DNA from: CAYRHS01 sp964424125
GTDB taxonomy: Bacteria; Actinomycetota; Acidimicrobiia; IMCC26256; JAOSJL01
Reading direction: 5' to 3'
Length of the DNA: 30,547 bases
NCBI GenBank assembly: GCA_964424125.1
Contig: CAYRHS010000013.1
Coordinates: 1 to 30,547 of the forward strand
The position numbers and the translations under genes are program-made. Under the pieces are notes generated by a model. That model saw only the letters and a list, made by a program, of their open reading frames with translations, was not told where the DNA came from and made no database searches. Positions 8,333 to 15,679 of this stretch are shown piece by piece (the stretch's first letter is position 1; every line of letters begins with the position of its first letter).

Positions 8333-9201
8333 ACGCCGTCGGTGGCTTCTTCGTCTGGGCCCTCGCGGGGCTCGCGGGGTTGCTCGCGGCGCGGTACCTG
8401 GCGCTCACGGCCGGAAGCGTCTTCGACGCTCCTGTCCTGCACCGTCCGAACTACCGCGGCCACGTGCTCCCGACCGCGGGCGGCCTGTTCGTGGTGTTCG
8501 CGGTCTTGCTGGTCGAGGCCGGGCGGGCGACCCTCGGCGCGCTCGGAGTCGGGAGCGAGCCTGGGGAGAACCTCGACCGGAGCCTCATCGTGTTCGCGTG
8601 CTTCGCGTTCGGGATGCTCGGGCTCGTCGACGACGTGCTCGGGAACGGGGAGGAGCGCGGGTTCCGTGGCCATCTGCGGGCCCTCACGGAGGGCCGCGTG
8701 ACCACCGGTGTGCTGAAGGTCATCGGCGGCGCGGCCGCGGCACTGGTGGTGGTGGCCGTCTCCCAGCCCGTCAGCGGGAAGCGGCTCGTGGCCGATGCGC
8801 TGATCGTCGCCCTGGCGGCGAACCTCGGAAACCTGCTCGACCGCGCGCCCGGGCGCACCATCAAGGTCGCGTTCCTCGCCTACCTGCCGCTCGCGCTGCT
8901 CTCCGGCTCCGACACAGTCGGCGTCGCGGTCGCGCCGGTGATGGGCGCGGCCGCGAGCGTGTTCGGGGACGACCTACAGGAACGACGCATGCTCGGCGAC
9001 ACGGGTGCCAACGTGCTCGGGGCGGTGCTCGGGCTCATGGCCGTCCTCGTCGTCGGGCGGGGCTGGCGCAGCGTCATCCTCGTCGCGCTGGTGGTGCTGA
9101 ACGTCACGGCCGAGCTCACGTCGTTCTCCCGGGTGATCGAGCGCGTGCCACTGCTCCGCCGCCTGGACGTAGCTGGCCGTCCCGTCCGCCCCGACTCCTA
9201 G
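8329..9201 (+). CDS. MraY/WecA-like membrane phosphoglycosyltransferase homologue
   Basis: The 290-residue polytopic protein belongs to the polyprenyl-phosphate sugar-1-phosphate transferase superfamily (MraY/WecA, GT4-type PNPT). Family signatures are HRPNYRGHVLPTAGG (about 38-52, cf. the PTMGG loop of MraY), LVDDVLG with the Asp pair 101-102, GNLLDRAPGR (Asp171) and MLGDTGANVLG (Asp224). The third motif differs from the NxxDGxDGLA of MraY and WecA because the second GxDG is replaced by APGR, so this is not MraY itself. It is shorter than MraY (about 360). The C-terminus, SFSRVIERVPLLRRLD, is cytoplasmic in appearance. The start overlaps the preceding stop by 4 bp. A lipid-linked sugar precursor step feeding the neighbouring GT-C enzyme is inferred; the substrate is unknown. 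Confidence 0.8.
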   Translation: MNAVGGFFVWALAGLAGLLAARYLALTAGSVFDAPVLHRPNYRGHVLPTAGGLFVVFAVLLVEAGRATLGALGVGSEPGENLDRSLIVFACFAFGMLGLVDDVLGNGEERGFRGHLRALTEGRVTTGVLKVIGGAAAALVVVAVSQPVSGKRLVADALIVALAANLGNLLDRAPGRTIKVAFLAYLPLALLSGSDTVGVAVAPVMGAAASVFGDDLQERRMLGDTGANVLGAVLGLMAVLVVGRGWRSVILVALVVLNVTAELTSFSRVIERVPLLRRLDVAGRPVRPDS

Positions 9202-9205
9202 TCGG
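9191..9205. terminator. Bidirectional hairpin over two convergent stop codons
   Basis: CCGACT-CCT-AGTCGG is a perfect 6-bp inverted repeat with a 3-nt loop. It contains the TAG of the plus-strand MraY-like gene (9199-9201) and the reverse-complemented TAG of the GT-C gene (CTA, 9198-9200). There is no U-tract on either side, as is common in actinobacteria. Termination in both directions is inferred from position. Confidence 0.5.
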
Positions 9206-10721
9206 CGCAGGAGGGTCGGAGCCAGAGGGTGCGATCGCCCTCGAAGGTGAGGGCGGGCTCGTAGCCCTCGTCCCGGAGCGCGGCGGGGAGCCCGTCGAGG
9301 TCGCCGAAGCGGCTCGACCAGACGACGACCGCGCACACCTCGGGATCGGAGGCCGCCGCCGTCACGGATCCGGTCGTGATGCGGTTGGACTCGATGCGCA
9401 GGATGGACGTGTCGACGAGGTCGGGCGGTGTCGCCTTTCCCGCGCGCCAGACGAGGCCGGGGTCATCGCTGATCACGAGTGCCCCGTCGGGGAGCTCGCG
9501 CAGCTCGGTCACCACGGCCTCGGCGGGTGCGTCGTAGGCGTCGGGCCAGAGCACCGACCACGTGTGGACGAGCTGGTACGGGACCACGACGATGGCCACG
9601 AGCGCGAGCGCTCGCCAAGGAGGCCGGCGCCAGGCCACCAGCAGCGCGAGCGGAGGCACGAGATGCGCGATGTGGGGCCGCCAGAGGGGATGCTCGGCAA
9701 CGAGCAGCACGAACACGGCACCGAGCCAGCTCGCGAGCAGCGCACCGGAGCTCCGCAGACGCGTCGCGAGGGGCTCCGGGGTCGGGCGGGACGACGCCGT
9801 GTTGCGGTGTAATCGCCGAAATCCCGCGGCCCCTACGGCGGTCGCCGCCGCGACGAGGACGAGGAGGTCGCGGTCGCCGAGCGTGCTGAGGATCTTGCGG
9901 AAGTTGGAAATCGGGTCCCGCTCGCCGGACGCTTCGAGGTGGTAGGCGACGGACTGGTCCCAGACGTCCCCCGCCCCCCACGTGAGCGTCGCGATCGCTC
10001 CCACCGCGACTGCGGCCCCGACGGCCGCGAGGAGGTCCCGCGGTCGCCGAGCAGTCAGGAGGACGATCCCGATCGGGAGCGCGATGGGGAGCACGATGCT
10101 CTTCACCGAGAGCGCCGCCCCGAACGCCAGCCCGATGCCGACCGCCAGGAGCGTCGAGGGATGGTTGCGGTATCGGAACGCTCCGGCCACCGCGAGGGTG
10201 GCGAAGGCGAGCGCGGGCCCGTCGGCGCTGAGGGGCCCCGTGGTCCACAGCAAGCTCCCCGACACCGCGACGAGCCCGGCTGCCACCAGCGCGCCGCGCC
10301 GGTCGCCGATCTCGCGTCCGGCCGCGTAGGTGGCGAGGACGATCGTGATCCCGGAGGCGACCGCGAGTAGCCGCGGGGCGTCGAGGGTGCGGAGCCCCGC
10401 GACGTCGGCGATCCAGACCAGCGGGAGGAACAGCGGACCCTGACTGGAGAAGACGTCGCGGAAGGGGAGCGCCCCGTGGCGCATGGCCACGGCCGACGCG
10501 CCGAACACGCCGTCGTCGAAGGTGAGGTGGCGTGACGCGAACAGCGCGGGCAGTCGGAGCAGCACCGTGGCGACACTGAGCACGGCCACGTCGATGCCGA
10601 GGTCGCGTCGCGTGCCGGGAGGGCGACGCTCGCGAGAGGGGGCGGGTGTGGCGGTGGCGTCCACGCGCGCGTTCGCGGGTCGGGGGTAGGAGTCGGTCCA
10701 CCTGGGACCGACAGTGGGCAT
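9198..10721 (-). CDS. GT-C fold glycosyltransferase (GT39/ArnT-like)
   Basis: The protein of about 507 residues has around ten membrane helices and a C-terminal soluble domain. The first extracytoplasmic loop carries LTFDDGVFGASA, with the acidic DD pair expected of GT-C enzymes that use polyprenyl-phosphate sugars. SSQGPLFLP follows, and SADGPALAFA lies after the third or fourth helix. The reading frame stays open upstream into pyrG, but residues before MPTVGPRW look non-natural, so the start is ATG 10721 or GTG 10712. The latter would be leaderless behind TACCAT. Its stop shares the bases CTAG with the convergent MraY-like gene. Glycosylation of an envelope lipid, polymer or protein using a polyprenyl-linked sugar is the family expectation. 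The acceptor and the sugar cannot be read from the sequence. Confidence 0.8.
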   Translation of the reverse strand: MPTVGPRWTDSYPRPANARVDATATPAPSRERRPPGTRRDLGIDVAVLSVATVLLRLPALFASRHLTFDDGVFGASAVAMRHGALPFRDVFSSQGPLFLPLVWIADVAGLRTLDAPRLLAVASGITIVLATYAAGREIGDRRGALVAAGLVAVSGSLLWTTGPLSADGPALAFATLAVAGAFRYRNHPSTLLAVGIGLAFGAALSVKSIVLPIALPIGIVLLTARRPRDLLAAVGAAVAVGAIATLTWGAGDVWDQSVAYHLEASGERDPISNFRKILSTLGDRDLLVLVAAATAVGAAGFRRLHRNTASSRPTPEPLATRLRSSGALLASWLGAVFVLLVAEHPLWRPHIAHLVPPLALLVAWRRPPWRALALVAIVVVPYQLVHTWSVLWPDAYDAPAEAVVTELRELPDGALVISDDPGLVWRAGKATPPDLVDTSILRIESNRITTGSVTAAASDPEVCAVVVWSSRFGDLDGLPAALRDEGYEPALTFEGDRTLWLRPSCAD

Positions 10722-10729
10722 GGTACCGT
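10720..10729. promoter_or_regulatory. Overlapping divergent -10 elements around GGTACC
   Basis: The palindrome GGTACC (10722-10727) supplies TACCGT on the plus strand (10724-10729, towards pyrG) and TACCAT on the minus strand (10725-10720, towards the GT-C gene). The minus element lies 7 nt before GTG 10712. Neither has a recognisable -35. This is a proposal from motif shape only. It would give pyrG a leader of about 125 nt. Confidence 0.3.
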
Positions 10730-10826
10730 CGCTCGGGCCACCCCGGGTCGGCGGTTCCACGGCCTCGTTGGGTCCGCAACGGGGAGCCCGACGGAACAGG
10801 CGACGGACAGCGGGCGAACGGTCGGC

Positions 10827-10859
10827 ATGCCGGACCCGTTCGCCGGGGACGGGGAGTGA
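10827..10859 (+). other. Possible 10-codon leader ORF before pyrG
   Basis: An ATG at 10827 opens a frame coding for MPDPFAGDGE that ends with TGA at 10857-10859, one base before the pyrG GTG. The pyrG Shine-Dalgarno lies inside its last codons, so a ribosome finishing here would cover the pyrG start. It is short and in a different frame from pyrG, so it could be chance. Confidence 0.2.
10851..10856 (+). promoter_or_regulatory. Shine-Dalgarno of pyrG
   Basis: GGGGAG lies 4 nt before GTG 10861. It is one of the few strong ribosome-binding sites in the window and fixes the pyrG start, although the frame is open far upstream. Confidence 0.55.
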
Positions 10860-10860
10860 C

Positions 10861-12504
10861 GTGGCGAAGCATGTCTTCGTGACCGGCGGGGTGGCATCGA
10901 GCCTGGGGAAGGGACTGACGGCGTCGTCGCTCGGCCGGCTCCTTCGGAGCCGGGGGCTGCGCGTCACGATGCAGAAGCTCGATCCCTACATCAACGTCGA
11001 CCCCGGGACGATGAACCCCTTCCAGCACGGCGAGGTGTTCGTGACCGACGACGGGGGCGAGACGGATCTCGACCTCGGTCACTACGAGCGCTTCGTCGAC
11101 GTACCGCTCCATCGGGACTCGAACGCCACGACCGGCTCCATCCACCAGGCGGTGCTCGCCAAGGAACGCCGCGGTGCCTACCTCGGCCAGACCGTGCAGG
11201 TCATCCCGCACATCACCGACGAGATCAAGGACCGCATCCTGCGCCTGGCGGCCTCCGAGGACGTCGACGTGGCCATCACCGAGGTGGGGGGCACGGTGGG
11301 CGACATCGAGATCCTGCCGTTCCTCGAGGCGATCCGACAGTTCCGCAAGGACGTCGGGCGCGAGAACGTCTTCTACATCCACGTCACGCTCGTCCCGTTC
11401 ATCGGCCCGTCGGGCGAGCAGAAGACCAAGCCCACCCAGCACTCGGTCACCGAGCTCCGAAGTCGCGGGATCCAGCCCGACGCGATCGTCTGCCGGTCCG
11501 ACCGACCGATCCCGCCGCAGCTGAAAGAGAAGATCTCGCAGCTCTGCGACGTGCCCGAGGAGGGCGTGATCTCGGCGATCGACGCCCCGAACATCTACGA
11601 GATCCCGCTCGTGCTGCACGACGAAGGGCTCGACAACCTCGTCTGCCGCACCCTCGAGCTCTCGGACCGGCGTCCGGACCTCTCCCCGTGGGAAGCCCTC
11701 GTGCGGCGGGTCGAGGCGGCCGAGGACGACGTCCGGGTGGGGATCGTCGGCAAGTACGTGAACCTGCCAGATGCCTACCTCTCCGTGGTCGAGGCGCTGA
11801 AGCACGGCGGGTACGCGTGTGGCGCGCGCGTCACGGTCGACTGGATCCCCGCCGACGACGCCGAGGGTCTCCTGGCCGAGGGTCGACTCCACGGACTCGA
11901 CGGCATCGTCGTGCCGGGCGGGTTCGGGATCCGTGGCGTCGAGGGGAAGGTCGCCGCCGCGGCCTACGCCCGTGAACACGGCGTCCCGTACCTCGGGCTG
12001 TGCCTCGGGATGCAGTGCGCGGTCATCGAGTTCGCCCGCAACGCCTGCGGTCTGACCGGTGCCAACTCGGCCGAGTTCGACCCCCGCACGCCCCACCCGG
12101 TGATCGACCTGATGGACGATCAGCGGGAGGTGGTCGAGAAGGGTGGGACGATGCGCCTGGGGGCGTATCCGGCCAAGCTCCGGCCGGGGACATTGGTCGC
12201 GGAGGCGTACGGTGAGGAGGTCGTCTACGAACGGCACCGGCACCGCTACGAGGTGAACAACCGGTACCGCGGGCGGCTGGAGGAGTTCGGCCTCGTCTGC
12301 TCGGGAACGTCCCCCGACGACCGCCTGGTCGAGTTCGTGGAGCTCCCGCGGGAGGTGCACCCCTTCTACGTGGCCACGCAAGCCCACCCCGAGTTCAAGA
12401 GCAGGCCGGACCGACCTCACCCGCTCTTCGCCGCGTTCCTGGCCGCCGTCCACGAACGCGCCGAGGGTCGGGCTCCACGCCTGCCGATCACACGTCGAGC
12501 GTGA
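10861..12504 (+). CDS. pyrG: CTP synthase (glutamine-hydrolysing)
   Basis: PyrG makes CTP from UTP, ATP and glutamine in the cytosol. The 547-residue protein has the full two-domain layout. The N-terminal synthase domain (about 1-270) starts VAKHVFVTGGVASSLGKG with its P-loop, followed by KLDPYINVDPGTM and EVGGTVGDIE. The C-terminal class I glutamine amidotransferase domain carries the nucleophile Cys381 in GLCLGMQ and His509/Glu511 in QAHPEF. GTG 10861 was chosen because it gives the canonical N-terminus and has a GGGGAG site 4 nt upstream. The stop overlaps the NUDIX start (GTGA). The GT-C gene is transcribed divergently from the 139-bp region upstream. Nothing looks defective and the identification is certain. 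Confidence 0.98.
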   Translation: MAKHVFVTGGVASSLGKGLTASSLGRLLRSRGLRVTMQKLDPYINVDPGTMNPFQHGEVFVTDDGGETDLDLGHYERFVDVPLHRDSNATTGSIHQAVLAKERRGAYLGQTVQVIPHITDEIKDRILRLAASEDVDVAITEVGGTVGDIEILPFLEAIRQFRKDVGRENVFYIHVTLVPFIGPSGEQKTKPTQHSVTELRSRGIQPDAIVCRSDRPIPPQLKEKISQLCDVPEEGVISAIDAPNIYEIPLVLHDEGLDNLVCRTLELSDRRPDLSPWEALVRRVEAAEDDVRVGIVGKYVNLPDAYLSVVEALKHGGYACGARVTVDWIPADDAEGLLAEGRLHGLDGIVVPGGFGIRGVEGKVAAAAYAREHGVPYLGLCLGMQCAVIEFARNACGLTGANSAEFDPRTPHPVIDLMDDQREVVEKGGTMRLGAYPAKLRPGTLVAEAYGEEVVYERHRHRYEVNNRYRGRLEEFGLVCSGTSPDDRLVEFVELPREVHPFYVATQAHPEFKSRPDRPHPLFAAFLAAVHERAEGRAPRLPITRRA

Positions 12505-13070
12505 CGGGGTTCTCGGTCACCGACTCGACGCCGATCAGCCGCGCCGGGTTCCTCGAGCTCACCCGCGAGACGCTCGTCGCTCCCGACGGTTCTCGCCACG
12601 AGCGTCACCTCGTGCGACATCCGGGCGCGGTCGTAGTGGTCCCCGTGCTCGATGACGGACGGACCGCGCTCTGCGTCCGCCAGTACCGGGTTGCCACCGG
12701 TCGCGAGCTGCTCGAGGTACCGGCCGGCAAGCGGGACGTGGAGCACGAACTGCCGGAGGAGACCGGTCGGCGCGAGCTGCGGGAGGAGATCGGGCGCGAT
12801 GCGACAGACTTCGTGTTGCTGGCCGAGTTCTGGAACTCGCCCGGCTTCTGCACGGAGTACAGCCACGCGTTCCTGGCGCTCGGCCTCGGACCTCCGCACG
12901 CGACGATCAGCACGTCGGCGGAGGAACAGGCGATGACGATCGAGGAGGTCGAGCTGACGGCGATCGAGCGGCTGATCGCGACCCGCGACCTCGTCGACGC
13001 CAAGACGATCATCGGTCTGCTGCTGGCACGCGAGCACCTCGGAGGGGCCTCGGCGCGCCACGATGGCTGA
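12501..13070 (+). CDS. NUDIX hydrolase, ADP-ribose pyrophosphatase-like
   Basis: The 189-residue NUDIX protein resembles the ADP-ribose pyrophosphatase group (NudF/Rv1700 position). The NUDIX box runs from PAGKRDVEHE to RRELREEIG, with the catalytic REL and EE present. There is one extra residue between the first Gly and Glu compared with the textbook pattern. The downstream segment WNSPGFCTEYSHAFLALGL matches the proline and substrate loop of ADP-ribose hydrolases. The likely role is hydrolysis of ADP-ribose or related nucleoside-diphosphate sugars. GTG 12501 overlaps the pyrG stop by 4 bp, and the 3' end overlaps xerD by 8 bp. Order pyrG-NUDIX-xerD is the conserved actinobacterial one. Substrate specificity is inferred from family and position. 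Confidence 0.88.
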   Translation: MTGFSVTDSTPISRAGFLELTRETLVAPDGSRHERHLVRHPGAVVVVPVLDDGRTALCVRQYRVATGRELLEVPAGKRDVEHELPEETGRRELREEIGRDATDFVLLAEFWNSPGFCTEYSHAFLALGLGPPHATISTSAEEQAMTIEEVELTAIERLIATRDLVDAKTIIGLLLAREHLGGASARHDG

Positions 13071-14049
13071 GCCCACGGGCGCCGACCCACTCGGCGCGCT
13101 CCTCGCCGAGCACGACACCTGGCTGCGCGTCGAGCGGGGACTGGCGGCCAACACCCTCAGCGCGTACCGGCGGGACCTCCGGCGCTACGAAGCCTTCCTG
13201 CGGGCCAGGGGAATCGAGGACCCGGCCACGATCGGCGAGGACACGGTCGCGACGTACCTGCACGACCTCGAGTCCGCCGTCGACGAGGACGGACGACAGC
13301 GGTTCGCGCCGTCGTCGATCGCCCGGGCGCTGGTCGCGGTCCGCTCCTTCCACGGATTCTGCGCGGCGGAGGGCCTCCTCGACGAGGACCCCAGCGAAGA
13401 GGTGGGGGCACCGCGAGTGCCGCAGGGGATCCCGAAGGCGCTGAGCGAAGAAGAGGTGACGCAGTTGCTCGACGCGGTGCCCGGCGACGCCGCACGGGCC
13501 CGGCGCGACCGGGCGATCCTCGAGACGCTGTACGCGACAGGGGTGCGGATCAGCGAGCTGGTCGGACTCGACGTCGGCGACGTCGACCTCGAGGCGGGAA
13601 CGGCGCGGGTCCTCGGGAAGGGGGATCGCGAGCGCGTGGTCCCGGTCGGACGCTCCGCGCGGGCCGCCGTCGACGCGTATCTGGTCGGCGGGCGCGCCGA
13701 GCTCGTCCGGCCGGGGCGGGCCCACCGGACCGAAGCGCTGTTCCTCAACGCACGCGGGGGCCGCTTGACCCGCCAGGGCTGTTGGAAGATCGTCGGCCGG
13801 GCGGGGGAGCGAGTGGGGCTCGCAGGACGACTCTCGCCCCACGTCCTGCGCCACTCGGCGGCCACGCACATGCTCGACCACGGCGCCGACATCCGGGTCG
13901 TCCAGGAGCTGCTCGGGCACGTGAGCATCTCGACCACGCAGGTCTACACGAAGGTCTCTCCGGAGCGGCTGCGGGCCGTGTACGAGGCGGCTCACCCCCG
14001 AGCGCGACTCCAGGGTGGAGATCGCGCCTCGGGCGGTACGATGGGGTGA
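13063..14049 (+). CDS. xerD: Site-specific tyrosine recombinase XerD
   Basis: XerD, with XerC, resolves chromosome dimers at dif during division. The 328-residue protein has the N-terminal SAM-like core-binding domain (about 12-110, starting LRVERGLAANTLSAYRRDL) and the catalytic domain with all active-site residues: Arg162 (TGVRISEL), Lys186 (LGKGDRE), His260 and Arg263 (SPHVLRHS), His286 (LLGHVS) and nucleophile Tyr295 (TQVYTKVS). ATG 13063 starts within the NUDIX 3' end. About 25 residues follow the usual C-terminus and also carry the promoter of the next gene in their coding sequence. The position after pyrG and NUDIX marks it as housekeeping XerD and not a phage integrase. dif is not in the window. 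Confidence 0.94.
   Translation: MAEPTGADPLGALLAEHDTWLRVERGLAANTLSAYRRDLRRYEAFLRARGIEDPATIGEDTVATYLHDLESAVDEDGRQRFAPSSIARALVAVRSFHGFCAAEGLLDEDPSEEVGAPRVPQGIPKALSEEEVTQLLDAVPGDAARARRDRAILETLYATGVRISELVGLDVGDVDLEAGTARVLGKGDRERVVPVGRSARAAVDAYLVGGRAELVRPGRAHRTEALFLNARGGRLTRQGCWKIVGRAGERVGLAGRLSPHVLRHSAATHMLDHGADIRVVQELLGHVSISTTQVYTKVSPERLRAVYEAAHPRARLQGGDRASGGTMG
14037..14042 (+). promoter_or_regulatory. -10 element for a leaderless dksA-like transcript
   Basis: TACGAT is followed by 6 nt and then ATG 14049, the spacing of a leaderless promoter. It lies inside the last codons of xerD, so the dksA-like gene can be expressed apart from the upstream operon. No clear -35. Confidence 0.5.
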
Positions 14050-14387
14050 TGTCCGACCTCGCCTATGCGTCCCAGCGCGACCAGCTCGAGACCGAGCGCC
14101 GGCGACTGGTCGAGCAGCTCGCCCAGCTCGGTTACGGCCCCGACGGCAAGCTCGACTTCGACGAGGGCTTCGCCGACTCCGGCCAGGTGACGGCCGAGCG
14201 GGGAGAAGCGCAGACGCTCGCCAAGAACCTCGGCGAGCAGCTCGAGGAGGTCGACGACGCCCTGGCGAAGTTCGGCGACGGTACGTACGGGCGCTGCGAG
14301 AGCTGCGGCGGCGATATCGCCGACGCCCGGCTCGAGGCGATGCCCACTGCTCGACTCTGCATCGACTGCGCCTCGCGCCACCGGTAG
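14049..14387 (+). CDS. TraR/DksA-family C4 zinc-finger regulator
   Basis: The 112-residue protein has a charged N-terminal helical half (about 8-75, rich in Glu/Gln/Leu) and a C-terminal C4 zinc finger with Cys83, Cys86 (CESC), Cys104 and Cys107 (CIDC). This is the DksA/TraR fold. Proteins of this type enter the RNA polymerase secondary channel and adjust initiation in starvation. The actinobacterial versions are less studied and their targets are not known to me. The longer frame extending upstream into xerD is rejected because ATG 14049 overlaps the xerD stop and has a leaderless -10 in the right place. The M50 peptidase follows after 12 nt, suggesting co-transcription. Confidence 0.88.
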   Translation: MSDLAYASQRDQLETERRRLVEQLAQLGYGPDGKLDFDEGFADSGQVTAERGEAQTLAKNLGEQLEEVDDALAKFGDGTYGRCESCGGDIADARLEAMPTARLCIDCASRHR

Positions 14388-14399
14388 CCGCGCGCGCTC

Positions 14400-15056
14400 G
14401 TGGGCCTGTCGACCGGTCTGGTCTTCCTCGGTTGCTTGATCGCGGCGGTGATCCTTCACGAGATCAGCCACGGAGTGGTGGCCTTGTGCTTCGGCGACCG
14501 GACCGCGAAGGCCGCGGGCCGGCTCACCCTCAACCCCCTCCCGCACATCGACCCCTTCGGGTCCGTGATCCTGCCGGGCTTGTTGATCCTGGCCGGCGCC
14601 CCGGTGATCGGCTGGGCGAAGCCGGTTCCCGTGAACCCCCGGAACCTCCGCAACCCCCGTGCGCAGATGCTGCTCGTCAGCCTCGCGGGCCCCGCGACGA
14701 ACTTCGTGCTCATGGTCGTCGCCGCCGTAGTGGCGCGGGCACTGTTTCTCCGGCAGGGGGTCGTGAACGCATTCGGGAACTTCACGTCGCTCGACGCTCA
14801 ACCGCTGGCGGTGCAGGTGGCACTCGTCTTCGCCCTGGTCAACCTGCTCCTGGGCGTGTTCAACCTGCTCCCGATCCCACCGCTCGACGGGTCGGCCATC
14901 ATCGAACGGCTCCTGCCGCGTCGCGCGCTCCCGACGTGGCACCGCTTCCGCCCGTACGGTCTGCTGGTGCTCCTGGTGCTGGTGCTCTCCACTGGGCTGC
15001 TCGGTCGCGTCCTCCAGCCGTTCGTCGACCGGCTCGCCGACTTCGTGTTCGGATGA
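14400..15056 (+). CDS. Site-2-protease family M50 metallopeptidase
   Basis: The 218-residue membrane protein has about five or six helices. The zinc motif HEISH (His20, Glu21, His24) lies within the first helix, and the second metal-binding segment NLLPIPPLDG (Asp163) in a later helix. This is the compact, PDZ-free YwhC/SREBP-like subgroup of intramembrane metalloproteases, not full-length RseP. It would cleave a membrane-embedded substrate, but no anti-sigma factor lies nearby to suggest which. The GTG start at 14400 is 12 nt after the DksA-like gene, with no clear ribosome-binding site. A hydrophobic N-terminus starting GLSTGLVFLGCL supports this start. Active-site residues are intact. Confidence 0.88.
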   Translation: MGLSTGLVFLGCLIAAVILHEISHGVVALCFGDRTAKAAGRLTLNPLPHIDPFGSVILPGLLILAGAPVIGWAKPVPVNPRNLRNPRAQMLLVSLAGPATNFVLMVVAAVVARALFLRQGVVNAFGNFTSLDAQPLAVQVALVFALVNLLLGVFNLLPIPPLDGSAIIERLLPRRALPTWHRFRPYGLLVLLVLVLSTGLLGRVLQPFVDRLADFVFG

Positions 15057-15084
15057 GCGACGCTTCGGGACCCGGGGCCTCGGC

Positions 15085-15615
15085 GTGCAGATCGAGCATC
15101 TGACTCGTCGGTTCGCGGGCTCGTTGCGGCTGGGTCCGCCTTCGGCCGCCGACCGTGCGTGGGTGTCCGGCGTGTTGACGCCCGAGGAGCTCCTGCTCTT
15201 CCTGCGCATGTCGAACGCCGACCGTCGTCACGCGGTCGCTGTGGCCCGTCGCGTGGACGCGGCGCTGGCGGGCACGTCCGAGGCCGGTGACCGGCGGTGG
15301 CTGGTCGCCGCGCTGCTCCACGACGTCGGGAAGGTCGAGGCCGATCTGGGCGTGAGCGGTCGGGTCGTGGCGACGCTGCTCGTCGCCGCGGCCGGGCAGG
15401 GCCGTGTGGGGACCTGGGCCGGACGGCCGGGTCTCCCGGGTCGGGTCGGGCGTTACGCGGACTATCCCCACCGTGGGGCTCGCCTGCTCCGCGCGGCGGG
15501 TGCGGCGGAGGAGGCGGCGCTCTGGGCCGCGTGCCACCACGACCCCGCATCCTGGGCCCGGCTGCCGATCCCGCCCCCTGTCGTGCGAGCGCTTCTCGCG
15601 GCGGACGAGGACTGA
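15085..15615 (+). CDS. Small stand-alone HD-domain phosphohydrolase-like protein
   Basis: The 176-residue protein is mostly an HD domain. His49 (RRHAVAVARRV), the HD pair His79-Asp80 in LLHDVGK, His129 (YPHRGARLL) and His151-His152-Asp153 (CHHDP) follow the order seen in HD and HD-GYP-like hydrolases. Such enzymes cleave nucleotides, cyclic nucleotides or other phosphoesters. The substrate here is unknown. There is no sensor domain and no membrane segment. GTG 15085 is the first start in the frame, 28 nt after the M50 gene, and no good ribosome-binding site was seen. A GTG or TTG further in is possible. Family call is reasonable; the function is open. Confidence 0.75.
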   Translation: MQIEHLTRRFAGSLRLGPPSAADRAWVSGVLTPEELLLFLRMSNADRRHAVAVARRVDAALAGTSEAGDRRWLVAALLHDVGKVEADLGVSGRVVATLLVAAAGQGRVGTWAGRPGLPGRVGRYADYPHRGARLLRAAGAAEEAALWAACHHDPASWARLPIPPPVVRALLAADED

Positions 15616-15679
15616 CTTCCGGACGCAAGATGCCAGGCCACGGTCAAGGGCGGGGTGGGATCGTGCCGATAACGCGGGT

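Noticed and set aside
9463..12453. A 996-codon open frame on the minus strand, antisense to pyrG
   Set aside because: It is a high-GC shadow of pyrG and the GT-C gene. Its translation is low-complexity Arg/His/Pro-rich text with no domain.
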